Source: Cerasicoccus arenae (GTDB lineage: Bacteria > Verrucomicrobiota > Verrucomicrobiia > Opitutales > Cerasicoccaceae). From it: a stretch of DNA of 64,000 nt. The notes beneath the pieces were generated by a model. The model had not been told where the DNA came from. It did no database searches and was given only the letters and a program-made list of their open reading frames with translations. Below are positions 37,633-47,968 of the stretch, piece by piece (positions within the stretch are counted from its first letter, which is position 1; the number at the start of each line of letters is the position of its first letter). A program made the position numbers and the translations under genes. The stretch covers positions 1 to 64,000 of the forward strand of contig NZ_BMXG01000022.1 in assembly GCF_014651635.1 (NCBI RefSeq), in the 5' to 3' direction.

Positions 37633-39514
37633 AATCCCCCGATTACTGATCACTGTTCTCGTACTGTTGTTCGCCCCCGCGATTTCTTTCGCTGTTCCTG
37701 AGAATCCCATCGAATCCTTGATCAAAGCGGGTAAGTTCGCTGAAGTGCGCCCAATCATTGAGAAGCGCCTCGAACAGGCACCCAACGACGAATATTTAAT
37801 TTATAATCTCGCGCTGACCTATTATGCCGCTGGCGATTACGACGAAGCCGTTGTCCTTTGGGAAAAGGTGCGGTTGGCCAAAGATCCAGAACTCGTGACC
37901 AAGGCCATGGCACAGATTGGTAACGCGAGCTTCCGTATCAGCGCGGCCATTTCTGCTGATAATCGAAAGGAGGATGCGACCATCCACCTGCGCCGCGCCC
38001 AGCGTTCGCTCGAGGCTGCCGTCGAACGCAATGACGCCTACGACATGGCGCGCAAAAATTACGAATTCGTTTCTAATCAACTCGTCGTCCACCTTATCGA
38101 GCAGGGCAATTCGAAAATCAAAAGAAGCGAGAGCAAATGGGTTAAGGGCGAGCATGATCTCGTGTTGTTCCGCTCTGCGCTAACCGATTACGAGGAGGCG
38201 CTATCGATCAAGCCTGAAGACGAGGACATACAAGAACTCGTTGAGAAAACACGTCAACGCATGACGGATTATCTCACCAGAAACGGTGAGAAAAATCTTA
38301 CGTCCGCTGAGAAATACATTGAGAAAGTACCAGAAAATAGCGAAAATCCACTTACCCGAGATGAGACAAACGACCTCAGGCGGGCAAAGGCTTCGGCTCA
38401 GGAAGCTATAGCGAATTTTGATGATGCCGCAGCGATTTCTCCAGATAGCGAGAAGGCCAAGCAAACCGCCGAGGACGCACGCAAGAAGGCCTCGGATATC
38501 ATGCAGGAAATTGCCGAAAGACAAAGATTACAGAGTGATTTACATGAACAACGAGTTGCTGATGCTAGAGAGAGTCGGGAAGAGATTCGCGCACAACTCA
38601 AGAAGGATGACATCAGTAAACAAGAAGTAAACGACCTCAAGAAGAAGGGGAATAGTTTGAGCAGAAAAATGCGCGAAAGTCAGGAGGCCGCTAACAAGAA
38701 CCTAGAGCAAGCACTGCAGAATTTTGAGGCTGCGATCGACCTAAACCCCGATAATTCCGAGGCAGCCATCGCCAAACAGGAACTGGAGAAAAAGCTAGCC
38801 CAGCGCCATGAGCAGCTAGCGGACGCACATTTGGAAGTTGCCGATACTGCACAGAAAAAAATCGAGCAATGGGAAAAGGAAATGCAGAATTATCAGAAAA
38901 AAATGACTAGCGAAGAAGCATCGGAAAAAACTAAAAAAGAGGCTGAAGCTCGTTTCGACAAACTTGAGCAGGCGAGTGCCCAGGCAGCTCAGAGCGCAGC
39001 CGACCGCCTATTGTCAGCCAAGGCCGAATTGGAAAAGGCTACCCGCCTAGACCCCAGCAACGAGTCGGCTGCTCAAAAGTTGGAAGCAAGCGACGGCAAG
39101 CTGGCTGATTCGCTTGAACACGCCGCTGACATGCAACTTGCCGCTGCTGAGCAACTCAAAGAAAAGGGCAAAGATGATCAATCCATCGCACGCATGGAAC
39201 AAGCTCTCAAAAATTTCGATTCCGCGATGGCGCTCAGCGATGAGGCCCCACAGCAGCAAACCCTTGGACAGAAGATGGATGCTGCACAGCAGGAGCTGCT
39301 TTCGCAACGTAGTGAACGCGCACTAGAGCTTGCTGCCACTCAGCAGCAACAACAGCAGATGCAGGGCAATCAACCGCCTCAGCCTAACAGCGAAAAGAAT
39401 CAGGAAACAGCCATGGAATATAAAGAAATGGTCCAGTTTACGGAGGCCGATGGCGGCGAGCAATTTGGCAATTTCGACACCAAGGCGATGAAGCGTGTGG
39501 TCAAAGACTGGTAG
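37625..39514 (+). CDS. BatC-like TPR and coiled-coil protein
   Basis: 629 residues with a signal peptide (about 1-22, ending ISFAVP), so periplasmic. N-terminal TPR pairs (SLIKAGKFAEVRPIIEKRLE, DEYLIYNLALTYYAAGDYDE) are followed by long stretches of charged helix with heptad character (about 190-560) containing more TPR-like repeats, for example KNLEQALQNFEAAIDLNPDN. The C-terminus is Gln-rich. BatC proteins are short TPR proteins; this one is much longer, so it may be a scaffold in the same complex. Last gene of the operon. Confidence 0.8.
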   Translation: MNKIPRLLITVLVLLFAPAISFAVPENPIESLIKAGKFAEVRPIIEKRLEQAPNDEYLIYNLALTYYAAGDYDEAVVLWEKVRLAKDPELVTKAMAQIGNASFRISAAISADNRKEDATIHLRRAQRSLEAAVERNDAYDMARKNYEFVSNQLVVHLIEQGNSKIKRSESKWVKGEHDLVLFRSALTDYEEALSIKPEDEDIQELVEKTRQRMTDYLTRNGEKNLTSAEKYIEKVPENSENPLTRDETNDLRRAKASAQEAIANFDDAAAISPDSEKAKQTAEDARKKASDIMQEIAERQRLQSDLHEQRVADARESREEIRAQLKKDDISKQEVNDLKKKGNSLSRKMRESQEAANKNLEQALQNFEAAIDLNPDNSEAAIAKQELEKKLAQRHEQLADAHLEVADTAQKKIEQWEKEMQNYQKKMTSEEASEKTKKEAEARFDKLEQASAQAAQSAADRLLSAKAELEKATRLDPSNESAAQKLEASDGKLADSLEHAADMQLAAAEQLKEKGKDDQSIARMEQALKNFDSAMALSDEAPQQQTLGQKMDAAQQELLSQRSERALELAATQQQQQQMQGNQPPQPNSEKNQETAMEYKEMVQFTEADGGEQFGNFDTKAMKRVVKDW

Positions 39515-39568
39515 TCAGCGTTTGGTGATCCCTTGTGTCGAGTAAATCGGGCCGCCTCGTCTGTTCAA

Positions 39569-40444
39569 TCAGCTCTTGGGGTCAAATGCGTCGCGTAGAC
39601 CATCGCCGATAGCATTGAGCGAAAACAGTGTCGCTGAGAAAAAAAACGCGGGGAATAAGAGCAGCCAAGGGTATTCCTCCATTGTTTCGGCACCGAGGTG
39701 CATCAAGTCCCCCCAACTCGTCATTGGAGCCTGCACGCCCAGCCCAAGAAAGCTGATAAAGGCCTCTAGCAGCATGACATTGGGCACGGTGAGCGTCGCG
39801 TAGATAATGATGACGCCAAAGAGATTTGGAAGCAGATGTTTCCAAGCAATGGAGGACTCGGATTGCCCGAGCGCGCGCGCAGCCTGTACGAACTCGCGCA
39901 CCTTCAGCTCCAGAGATTGACCACGCACGATACGTGCCATTGTGAGCCATTCTACAGCTCCAATTGCGACGAAAATCAGGGCGAAATGACGCCCGAAAAA
40001 AGTCAGCAGCAGGATAACAAAGATCACGAACGGCATCGCTTGGAGTAGTTCCACGCCACGCATCATTATGCGGTCGGTATTACCACCCGCCAGACCGGCA
40101 CCGATTCCATAGGCGACCCCGATGATCATCGATACAAGCGAGGCTAGCAGTCCGACGGCAAAAGAAATCCGGCCGCCGATCATTACCCGTGCCAGTAGAT
40201 CACGGCCCAGAGTGTCGGTGCCTAGCCAGTGTTCTGCTGAGGGGGCAGAGGCACCCAAGTCGGTGTCAGTGACCTCATAATAGCTATCCGGCTGAAAAAA
40301 AGGGCCAATCAAGCACACCAGAATGATGAGTGCTAAGACGGCGGTGCTGGCGACCGCGAGCCGATTGCGACGCCAGCGCGTCCAGCCATCTGACCAAGGT
40401 GAAGCCGGGCGTGCTGAGGCAAGGCTGGCGGCGGGGCTACTCAT
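39569..40444 (-). CDS. OppC-type ABC transporter permease
   Basis: 291 residues with about six membrane segments. Family features: N-terminal RWRRNRLAVASTAVLALIIL, the segment SAEHWLGTDTLGRDLLARVM, and the EAA loop EFVQAARALGQSESSIAWKH before LPNLFGVII. Works with an OppB permease, binding protein and two ATPases to import peptides or related solutes, but none of these is next to it in this window. It overlaps the end of ubiE by four bases, an unusual pairing. Start ATG at 40444. Confidence 0.88.
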   Translation of the reverse strand: MSSPAASLASARPASPWSDGWTRWRRNRLAVASTAVLALIILVCLIGPFFQPDSYYEVTDTDLGASAPSAEHWLGTDTLGRDLLARVMIGGRISFAVGLLASLVSMIIGVAYGIGAGLAGGNTDRIMMRGVELLQAMPFVIFVILLLTFFGRHFALIFVAIGAVEWLTMARIVRGQSLELKVREFVQAARALGQSESSIAWKHLLPNLFGVIIIYATLTVPNVMLLEAFISFLGLGVQAPMTSWGDLMHLGAETMEEYPWLLLFPAFFFSATLFSLNAIGDGLRDAFDPKS

Positions 40445-41136
40445 CGCACGGCTTCATGAATGGCGACAATGCCGAAGGTGAGGGGAGTGGCGGACACTTC
40501 TGCGAAACCGGCCTTGAGAATCTGCGCGCTCAGTGTGTCTCGCGCGGGGAAGCCCTCGATGGAGTCGGCGAGGTAGCTGTAGGCGTCCTTTTTACCTGTT
40601 ACCAAGCTGGCTAGTGTTGGCAGAATACACTTGAGATACACGTAGTAAAACGGGCGAAACCACGCGTAGGGTTGCGAAAACTCAAGGATCAGCAACCGGC
40701 CGCCGGGTCGCAGTGAACGTCTCATTTCTTGAAGGCCGCGGATACGGTCCTCGAAATTGCGCACGCCAAACGCAATGGTGATGACGTCGGTGGATTCGTC
40801 CGCCAGCGGCAGATTCAAACAGTCGCCAAAGGCAAAGCGGATTGCTTCATCGCCGTAACGCTCTTTCTGCTTGGCTCGGGCCTCGTCCAGCATGGGCTCG
40901 CAGAAATCCAAGCCAGCCAGCTCGACACTCGCAGGGAGTTTGTTGCGGATCGCAAAAGCGACGTCACCACTGCCTGTCGCCAAGTCGACGATGACTTGTG
41001 GATTGGCTCGGGCGACCTTGCCCACCAGCACGCGGCGCCAGTAATAGTCCACCCCGCCACTCAGCAGGTGGTTCGCGGCATCATAGCGATGCGCGATCTC
41101 TCCAAACATACGATTGATAGCGGCTCCTTCTGGCAT
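40441..41136 (-). CDS. ubiE: UbiE/MenG quinone C-methyltransferase
   Basis: 231 residues. SAM-binding motif VVDLATGSGDVAFAI type (here VIVDLATGSGDVA), start block NRMFGEIAHRYDAANHLLSG and the family signature AFGVRNFEDRIRGLQEMRRS with LILEFSQP. Methylates demethylmenaquinone, the likely quinone in this phylum. Normal length. The downstream OppC gene overlaps it by four bases, so they share a transcript. Confidence 0.93.
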   Translation of the reverse strand: MPEGAAINRMFGEIAHRYDAANHLLSGGVDYYWRRVLVGKVARANPQVIVDLATGSGDVAFAIRNKLPASVELAGLDFCEPMLDEARAKQKERYGDEAIRFAFGDCLNLPLADESTDVITIAFGVRNFEDRIRGLQEMRRSLRPGGRLLILEFSQPYAWFRPFYYVYLKCILPTLASLVTGKKDAYSYLADSIEGFPARDTLSAQILKAGFAEVSATPLTFGIVAIHEAVR

Positions 41137-41217
41137 ACTGTTACTACAAGGTTAACTTTGCCCTGATGACAACTCTGCTCTTGGTTTTTCCTTCGGAGTC
41201 AATTATCACGTTTCATT

Positions 41218-41637
41218 ATGAGCGATACTCAAAAACCTACTATCGGTGGCTTCGACTGGAACGAACTACTTACCTCGGACATTAATGGTGCCTGCGATTT
41301 CTACGCGGGCCTATTCGGCTGGACCATCGAGGACTGGCCAATGGATAACGGCATGACCTACAAAATCGCCAAAAAGGGCGACAAGATGATGGCAGGCCTT
41401 ATGGCCAAGCCTCCCATGATGCCCGAGGGCACTCCTCCCTTTTGGGGAGCCTACGTCACCGTGGAAGACACCGACGCAACTGCGGCCAAAGCAGTGGAGC
41501 TTGGCGCAACAATCCTTTGCCCCCCAATGGACATCCCCAAGATCGGCCGCATGTGCTCGATCCAAGACCCCCAAGGCGCTTTCGTCTCGTTCATCGCCTA
41601 CAAGCCCTGCTGCGACGACGACAAATGCTGCGAGTAG
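41218..41637 (+). CDS. VOC-fold (glyoxalase/bleomycin-resistance-like) protein
   Basis: 139 residues. Two beta-alpha-beta-beta-beta halves typical of VOC proteins: WNELLTSDINGACDFYAGLF with WTIEDW, and GAYVTVEDTDATAAKAVELG with GRMCSIQDPQGAFVSFIAY. The closest recalled family is the small proteins similar to antibiotic-resistance VOC enzymes and to YdfO/27-kDa antigen CFP30B halves. The tail is PCCDDDKCCE, a cysteine cluster that could bind metal and is not part of the fold. Divergent from ubiE. A 7-G run follows the stop. Confidence 0.85.
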   Translation: MSDTQKPTIGGFDWNELLTSDINGACDFYAGLFGWTIEDWPMDNGMTYKIAKKGDKMMAGLMAKPPMMPEGTPPFWGAYVTVEDTDATAAKAVELGATILCPPMDIPKIGRMCSIQDPQGAFVSFIAYKPCCDDDKCCE

Positions 41638-41808
41638 GGGGGGCAATACCTACGAAGATTTAAATTCGACGTTGGCTGAAATGAGCGTGAGCCGCTCTCG
41701 CTGCGGCTCAGAAATGGTGTTTCTCTTCCTGAGGTAGCGCGGATCGTCCTCGATCCGCGTCACCCAAAGAAGCCTTGTGAGCTTAGGATCTAGCCACCTA
41801 AAAGCTTC

Positions 41809-43491
<1,683 letters not shown>

Positions 43492-43666
43492 GATGGTCTT
43501 GAAATATAAGGTTTTGTCTGAATTCTATGGATGTTTCGGGTAGGGGAAAAATTTCCTAACTAATAGATGATGAGGGACTAAATAATGTTTGACACCCCTA
43601 ATCGGATGCAAGACTATCGTTTCCAGTCCAACGCGTTGCCTTCTACGATCTATATCATTCCTTGTC

Positions 43667-43996
43667 ATGTCCGGGAACCTCACCAAACGGGATATCGTCC
43701 TACAAATATACGAGAAAACTAATTTTCCGCAAAAGGAGGTTCGTGAAACCGTCCAGTTGACACTCGACGCCATTGCTGAGGCCTTGGCCGAAGGGCGCAA
43801 CGTTGAATTGCGGAATTTTGGAGTATTTGAAGTCCAGTTGCGGAAAAGTCGCATTGGTCGCAACCCTAACCGTCCAGAAAAGGACGTGGTTATCCCGAAG
43901 CGCGCCGTGATCAAGTTTAAGGCGGGCAAAGAGCTGAAGTCACATCTAAAGGATCTCGATCTAAGCAAACTAGACGCTGAAGACACGGCAGAGTAG
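43667..43996 (+). CDS. HU/IHF-family DNA-binding protein
   Basis: 109 residues from the ATG at 43667. Histone-like fold: NLTKRDIVLQIYEKTNFPQK, VQLTLDAIAEALAEGRNVEL, RNFGVFEVQLRKSRIGRNPN with the conserved Arg-Asn-Pro arm, then PKRAVIKFKAGKELK. The C-terminal 15 residues are acidic and Leu-rich, longer than in E. coli HU. An in-frame ATG at 43589 adds residues without similarity and was not used. The strand is opposite to the ClpX-like gene, 175 bases away. Confidence 0.9.
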   Translation: MSGNLTKRDIVLQIYEKTNFPQKEVRETVQLTLDAIAEALAEGRNVELRNFGVFEVQLRKSRIGRNPNRPEKDVVIPKRAVIKFKAGKELKSHLKDLDLSKLDAEDTAE

Positions 43997-44097
43997 GGCT
44001 TGTTCGATTTTTAGATATAGAATTGGGCTAAATTAGCGCAATTTCATGTCATGATTATGGGGCATTTAAGGTAAAGCGCCTGCCACAGCCCCCCCCC

Positions 44098-45168
44098 TTA
44101 CTGATTTAGCGGAGCTTCAACGGGCTCCTTGGTCTGCTCAATGATTATTTCTGTTGTTTGGGCGGCAGGCTCGACTTTAGCGATGGTGGCTTTCGCCGAA
44201 GATTCCCCTTTGATCATTCTATCAATTTCAGGTAGGGCGAAGGCGAGGCCAATACTGATGCCCAAGCCGATCAAGGCCTTAATTGCATCGCGCCCACAGG
44301 TCGCGTAAGCTTTCTTGAATTTACGGTGCTTGAGCGCACCAGTAAGGGCAAGCTCACGCCCGGCGAGCAGGCCGAGGAAGACCCAAGTCGTGCTCATCGG
44401 CACGTCATTGAGTTCCTTGAAGAAGAAGAGCACGAAGCCATATTGGAGATCAATAATCGTGGCCGCGCGAATATCTGTCATGTTGGTTTTTGACGTAACG
44501 ATTTTCTGGATAGCCCCCCCCCGCTTATAGAATATCCAGGCATGCAGCACATACATGACGCCGATTGCCATGACAAATCCAAGCAGGCTTAGCTCTCGTG
44601 GGAGGTAGGCGAAGATATTAGCCAAGTCCTGAACTAGCCATTGGCTCCAAAGCCAAGCTGTGGCGCACCACTGAAGGTATACCCAATAGGTTTGAATCTG
44701 CGCTTGGCCATCTTTTTGAGAGGCAAGGAAACGTCTCTCAAGAGCGACGACGACAAAACGGGCAATAAAGTAAGCGCAACCAAAGGCCAAGGCGTAACCA
44801 AACAGGCTCTTTTTAAGCATGTCCTCAAGGTTCCCCGGGTGAAACACCGTGAGTACCAGAAATGTTGTGCTGACTGGTACGCCGAAGCGAGTCAGCGCCA
44901 AAATGAATAGAGGGGGGACGACTTGCACCCAAGTAATGCCTCCTTCGGGGAGTGGGAATTTGCCTAAGCGACCGTAAGATACGTCACCAACAATAAAATA
45001 GCCCCAACACATGACAAAAGTCAGAATCCCGCACGCGAAGAGCCAAAGTACCCACCAAGGTCTCTTCTCATTGGAAGAAAGGAATGTTCCAAGCGTCTGG
45101 ATGGCGTCATTGGCGACGATGGCATACGACGCCAAAAGGAAACCGACTATCATGAAAACTTCTTGCAT
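44098..45168 (-). CDS. PiT-like (phosphate/sulfate) permease family protein
   Basis: 356 residues with about eight to ten membrane segments. Two inverted signature repeats: ASYAIVANDAIQTLGTFLSS with FGVPVSTTFLVLTVF, and FFKELNDVPMSTTWVFLGLL. These are the ANDxxQTxGT and PxSTT motifs of the inorganic phosphate transporter group, though Gln replaces the usual Asn at one place, so the ion is uncertain. The C-terminal 40 residues are hydrophilic and Glu/Thr-rich. A 9-C run is at 44514-44522 inside the gene and another at 44089-44097 directly after it. Confidence 0.75.
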   Translation of the reverse strand: MQEVFMIVGFLLASYAIVANDAIQTLGTFLSSNEKRPWWVLWLFACGILTFVMCWGYFIVGDVSYGRLGKFPLPEGGITWVQVVPPLFILALTRFGVPVSTTFLVLTVFHPGNLEDMLKKSLFGYALAFGCAYFIARFVVVALERRFLASQKDGQAQIQTYWVYLQWCATAWLWSQWLVQDLANIFAYLPRELSLLGFVMAIGVMYVLHAWIFYKRGGAIQKIVTSKTNMTDIRAATIIDLQYGFVLFFFKELNDVPMSTTWVFLGLLAGRELALTGALKHRKFKKAYATCGRDAIKALIGLGISIGLAFALPEIDRMIKGESSAKATIAKVEPAAQTTEIIIEQTKEPVEAPLNQ

Positions 45169-45253
45169 GCGTAGCTAAATCGCTCGCCAAAGTCTTCTCT
45201 CGATTGCGATACGTCAACCTTCGTATGGCTCGTCACCAAGTCGTTACATGCCT

Positions 45254-45397
45254 CTAGTCATGCTGATTAACAACCATGTTATCCTCAGGTTCAGAGTCCC
45301 CCCCCCACATGAGCATACCCATGAGGCCCGCCAACAGGATCAGGAGCAGCACCGTAAGGGTCCGCGCTTCTTGAGGCGTGAGGCGAAACGGACCCAT
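45254..45397 (-). CDS. Small single-pass membrane protein, 47 residues
   Basis: Minus-strand frame MGPFRLTPQEARTLTVLLLI, continuing LLAGLMGMLMW, Gly-Gly-Asp and an acidic tail DSEPEDNMVVNQHD. One clear membrane helix (about residues 12-31) with a basic start and acidic tail predicts an N-in orientation. A 9-G run (45298-45306) codes the Gly-Gly after the helix. It lies 12 bases after the stop of the AsmA-like gene on the same strand, which supports expression. Function unknown; could be chance, but composition looks real. Confidence 0.5.
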   Translation of the reverse strand: MGPFRLTPQEARTLTVLLLILLAGLMGMLMWGGDSEPEDNMVVNQHD

Positions 45398-45409
45398 CGC
45401 ACAGCAGGG

Positions 45410-46189
45410 TTAATCGAAGAGGCCCTTGATTGCCTCGCCGGCTGAATCTACAGCCGACGCGCCATCGCCGCCGGTAATGCTTTTCAGGATGGCGTTCGGG
45501 TCGTTGGAAATTTCGCGCACCAACTGAGCGGCAACTTCGACGACCTTTTCAAGTACAACAGAAAGCACATAGTCCGCCGCCTGAGCAGGGGTTACGCCTT
45601 CGCCGCCAAAGTCCTTCTGGATTTGGGGGAGGGGGAGGGTCTTTTCTATCTTCAATACCGCAAGGTCTACGTTGCCATCCGTGACGATGATCTTGTGCAG
45701 GAGCAGTGTCTTCTTGGAGGCTTCGGCGGTGGGTGAAGGTTCTTCGCCTGGGGGGGGGGGAGGTTGCTTTTCGCTGGTGTATTTCTTGGTGTTGGCGTCG
45801 ATCTGGCTTTTGAGCTTGGTCAGATTGTTCGAGGTGAGGGTGGACTCAAAAGTGAATTTTGGCGCTATGATCCGGATTTCGTTGATGACGATTTGATCGG
45901 AAAACAGTGAGCCGGGCTCGATGTCGATAAAGATCTCGCCACACTCCATCGCGCTGGGCTTGTCGAAGCCTTCCGGATTGCCGATGAACAGGCCGTTAAT
46001 ACCGATGTCACCGTCGAAAACATTCACACTGGTGCTTTCAACATAGGTTTTGGTTCCAGTAATCTCAGGCCCCAGCTTGTTGAAGACTTTGGTGATGCCG
46101 CCGCCCACAACAGCATTAATGCTGAAGTATGCTGCCACTACGCCGATGATGATTAACAGAAAGAAAGCGATGAGAATTTTCTTGATCAT
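45410..46189 (-). CDS. AsmA-like envelope protein
   Basis: 259 residues with an N-terminal membrane anchor (KKILIAFFLLIIIGVVAAYF). The body has the AsmA/TamB-like pattern: VFDGDIGINGLFIGNPEGFD, IFIDIEPGSLFSDQIVINEI, RIIAPKFTFESTLTSNNLTK and later LLLHKIIVTDGNVDLAVLKI. This resembles short AsmA domain proteins anchored in the inner membrane and facing the periplasm, thought to help lipid or outer-membrane assembly. A Pro run coded by an 11-C tract (45750-45760) splits the domain. The downstream 47-residue protein follows after 12 bases. Confidence 0.72.
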   Translation of the reverse strand: MIKKILIAFFLLIIIGVVAAYFSINAVVGGGITKVFNKLGPEITGTKTYVESTSVNVFDGDIGINGLFIGNPEGFDKPSAMECGEIFIDIEPGSLFSDQIVINEIRIIAPKFTFESTLTSNNLTKLKSQIDANTKKYTSEKQPPPPPGEEPSPTAEASKKTLLLHKIIVTDGNVDLAVLKIEKTLPLPQIQKDFGGEGVTPAQAADYVLSVVLEKVVEVAAQLVREISNDPNAILKSITGGDGASAVDSAGEAIKGLFD

Positions 46190-46571
46190 GATTTGGCTAA
46201 CAGACTTACGTTTTTTTCGTTTGGGGCGAGATTAAAACCTTGGAGGGGGGGGATCATTGGTCACCGCCGCTGGTTGTCGCTTAGTGCCAGAATTCCGTGG
46301 CAGGGATCGATCGGGTAAAGCCCTGAGAAACGTGAGTTTTGTTACGATGATTTTGCATAGTTAGGTTTTGTTTCGGATGCCATACTAGCAAAGCTTCATT
46401 ATTTATTGTCATGGTTGATTGAGTTTATTGTCAGTTTTTGGTGGCGTAAATGTTTATCTTGTCCATCCATGGAATTAGTAATACTTATTGCCATGGTGCG
46501 CTTTCCTGAAAACGAGACGCATTCTCGAAAGTGGGTTTTACACGCGTTGTGGATCCGAGCAGTATTGCAAT
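46190..46571. other. 382-base intergenic region without a recognised gene
   Basis: Between the AsmA-like gene (leftward) and the HutW-type gene (rightward). Contains an 8-G run at 46245-46252 and AT-rich sequence near 46380-46430. No small gene, RNA or dyad that I can support. Confidence 0.5.
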
Positions 46572-47921
46572 ATGGACAATGTATCGCCGCAAACTGCTGA
46601 TTATTGCGCACAAGTTGGGGTGCGCCTTTCCGACATCTTTACACCAATACGCGGAAGACCCGGGATGGGGCATGGTGGTGGTGGCCGTGGCGAAGGCGTG
46701 GCTGAGTCGTTTGCCGACTGGGCACCTGGGATTAACTCACAGCGCCATGATGCGCCGTTGAACCTGTATCTGCACACGCCTTTTTGTCATCATCGCTGTT
46801 CATTTTGTCCGTTTTTCCAAAACACGACAAAGCCTGGTTTTAGTGAGCGCTACGCGGAGTTCTTATGCCGAGACCTTGAGCAAAAAGCCCGTTGGGTGGG
46901 GCCATCGCTCACGACGCGGCGCATCAGTTCAGTCTTCTTTGGTGGCGGTACGCCGAGCGACCTTGAGGCGGGAGACTTGGCGCGAGTACTCGAAACCTTA
47001 AAGAGGCTTTATCCTATCGATACCGAAACCGAAATCACTGTCGAGGGGCGCATTTGGGGATTCAGCAAGGAAAAGGCTGCTGCTTGGCGCGCGGCGGGCG
47101 CGAACCGCATTTCGATCGGCCTGCAAAGCACCAACAGCCGCCTCCGCCGCTCAATGGGGCGCCTCGCTGACCGCGGGAAAATCCGGCGAACGTTGCAACA
47201 CTTTGTCGACCTCGACTTCGTGACCATCGTCGACCTCATCTACGGCCTACCGAATCAGGACGTTGCCTCCGTCGTGGAGGATGTTCGCTTTTTGGCCGAG
47301 GAAACCGGCATCGACGGGCTCGACCTCTATGCGCTCAAACAGTTTCCAAACAGTCCATTGGCCAAGGCCGTGGAGCGCGGATCGATCAAATCCCCAGCAG
47401 ACATCCAACTGCGTGCGGAAATGTTTACCGCCGCTGCCGAGGCGCTGGCGCAGCATGGCTTTGAGCACTTTACGCCACAGCACTGGAGGCGAGGCCAGCG
47501 CGAGCGCTCCATTTACAACCAGCTCGCCAAAACCAGCGCCGACATTTTGCCCTTCGGTTCATCGGCTGGCGGGCGCCTCGGCAATGTGCAAATCAGTGGT
47601 TTCCGTACGCTGGAGGACTATGAGAATGCCATCGAGGCGGGCGAACTTGGTGCTCATTGCATCACCCGCGAAGCTGCGCCCGGCCAAGGCTTCACTGACG
47701 CCATTGTCGCGCATATCCAGCGTCGCATGTTACCACCGCTCAGCCAATGGCCCAACCGTGCCGCGGCCACACCCCTCCTCAACAATTGGCGCGAAGCGGG
47801 CCTCATCGGTGCTCCTTGCCCGGACGGCCTACCGCTCACTCCAGCGGGCTGTTTTTGGTTCCCGCATCTGCAATCGCTCCTGACAATGTGGTCCACCCGC
47901 ATCGCCAGCCAAGCGGCGTAG
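46572..47921 (+). CDS. HutW/ChuW-type radical SAM protein (HemW-related)
   Basis: 449 residues from ATG at 46572. The radical SAM cluster is C72-x3-C76-x2-C79 in LYLHTPFCHHRCSFCPFFQN; the PFFQN ending is typical of the ChuW/HutW group, which opens haem anaerobically to release iron. Other HemN/HemW-like blocks are SSVFFGGGTPSDLE, EGRIWGFSKEKAAAWRAAG and NRISIGLQSTNSRLRRSMGR. Neighbours are not haem uptake genes, so the assignment rests on sequence; HemW-like chaperone function is the alternative. An earlier in-frame ATG at 46488 adds non-family residues. About 48 bases separate it from the convergent AIM24 gene. Confidence 0.78.
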   Translation: MDNVSPQTADYCAQVGVRLSDIFTPIRGRPGMGHGGGGRGEGVAESFADWAPGINSQRHDAPLNLYLHTPFCHHRCSFCPFFQNTTKPGFSERYAEFLCRDLEQKARWVGPSLTTRRISSVFFGGGTPSDLEAGDLARVLETLKRLYPIDTETEITVEGRIWGFSKEKAAAWRAAGANRISIGLQSTNSRLRRSMGRLADRGKIRRTLQHFVDLDFVTIVDLIYGLPNQDVASVVEDVRFLAEETGIDGLDLYALKQFPNSPLAKAVERGSIKSPADIQLRAEMFTAAAEALAQHGFEHFTPQHWRRGQRERSIYNQLAKTSADILPFGSSAGGRLGNVQISGFRTLEDYENAIEAGELGAHCITREAAPGQGFTDAIVAHIQRRMLPPLSQWPNRAAATPLLNNWREAGLIGAPCPDGLPLTPAGCFWFPHLQSLLTMWSTRIASQAA

Positions 47922-47968
47922 CGGAATTTTCTTATTTATGAGTAGGAGGTGTGCTTGCGGTATGGGAC

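Noticed and set aside
45248-45445. 65-codon frame on the plus strand, His/Arg-rich
   Set aside because: Antisense to the small membrane protein; composition unlike a real protein.
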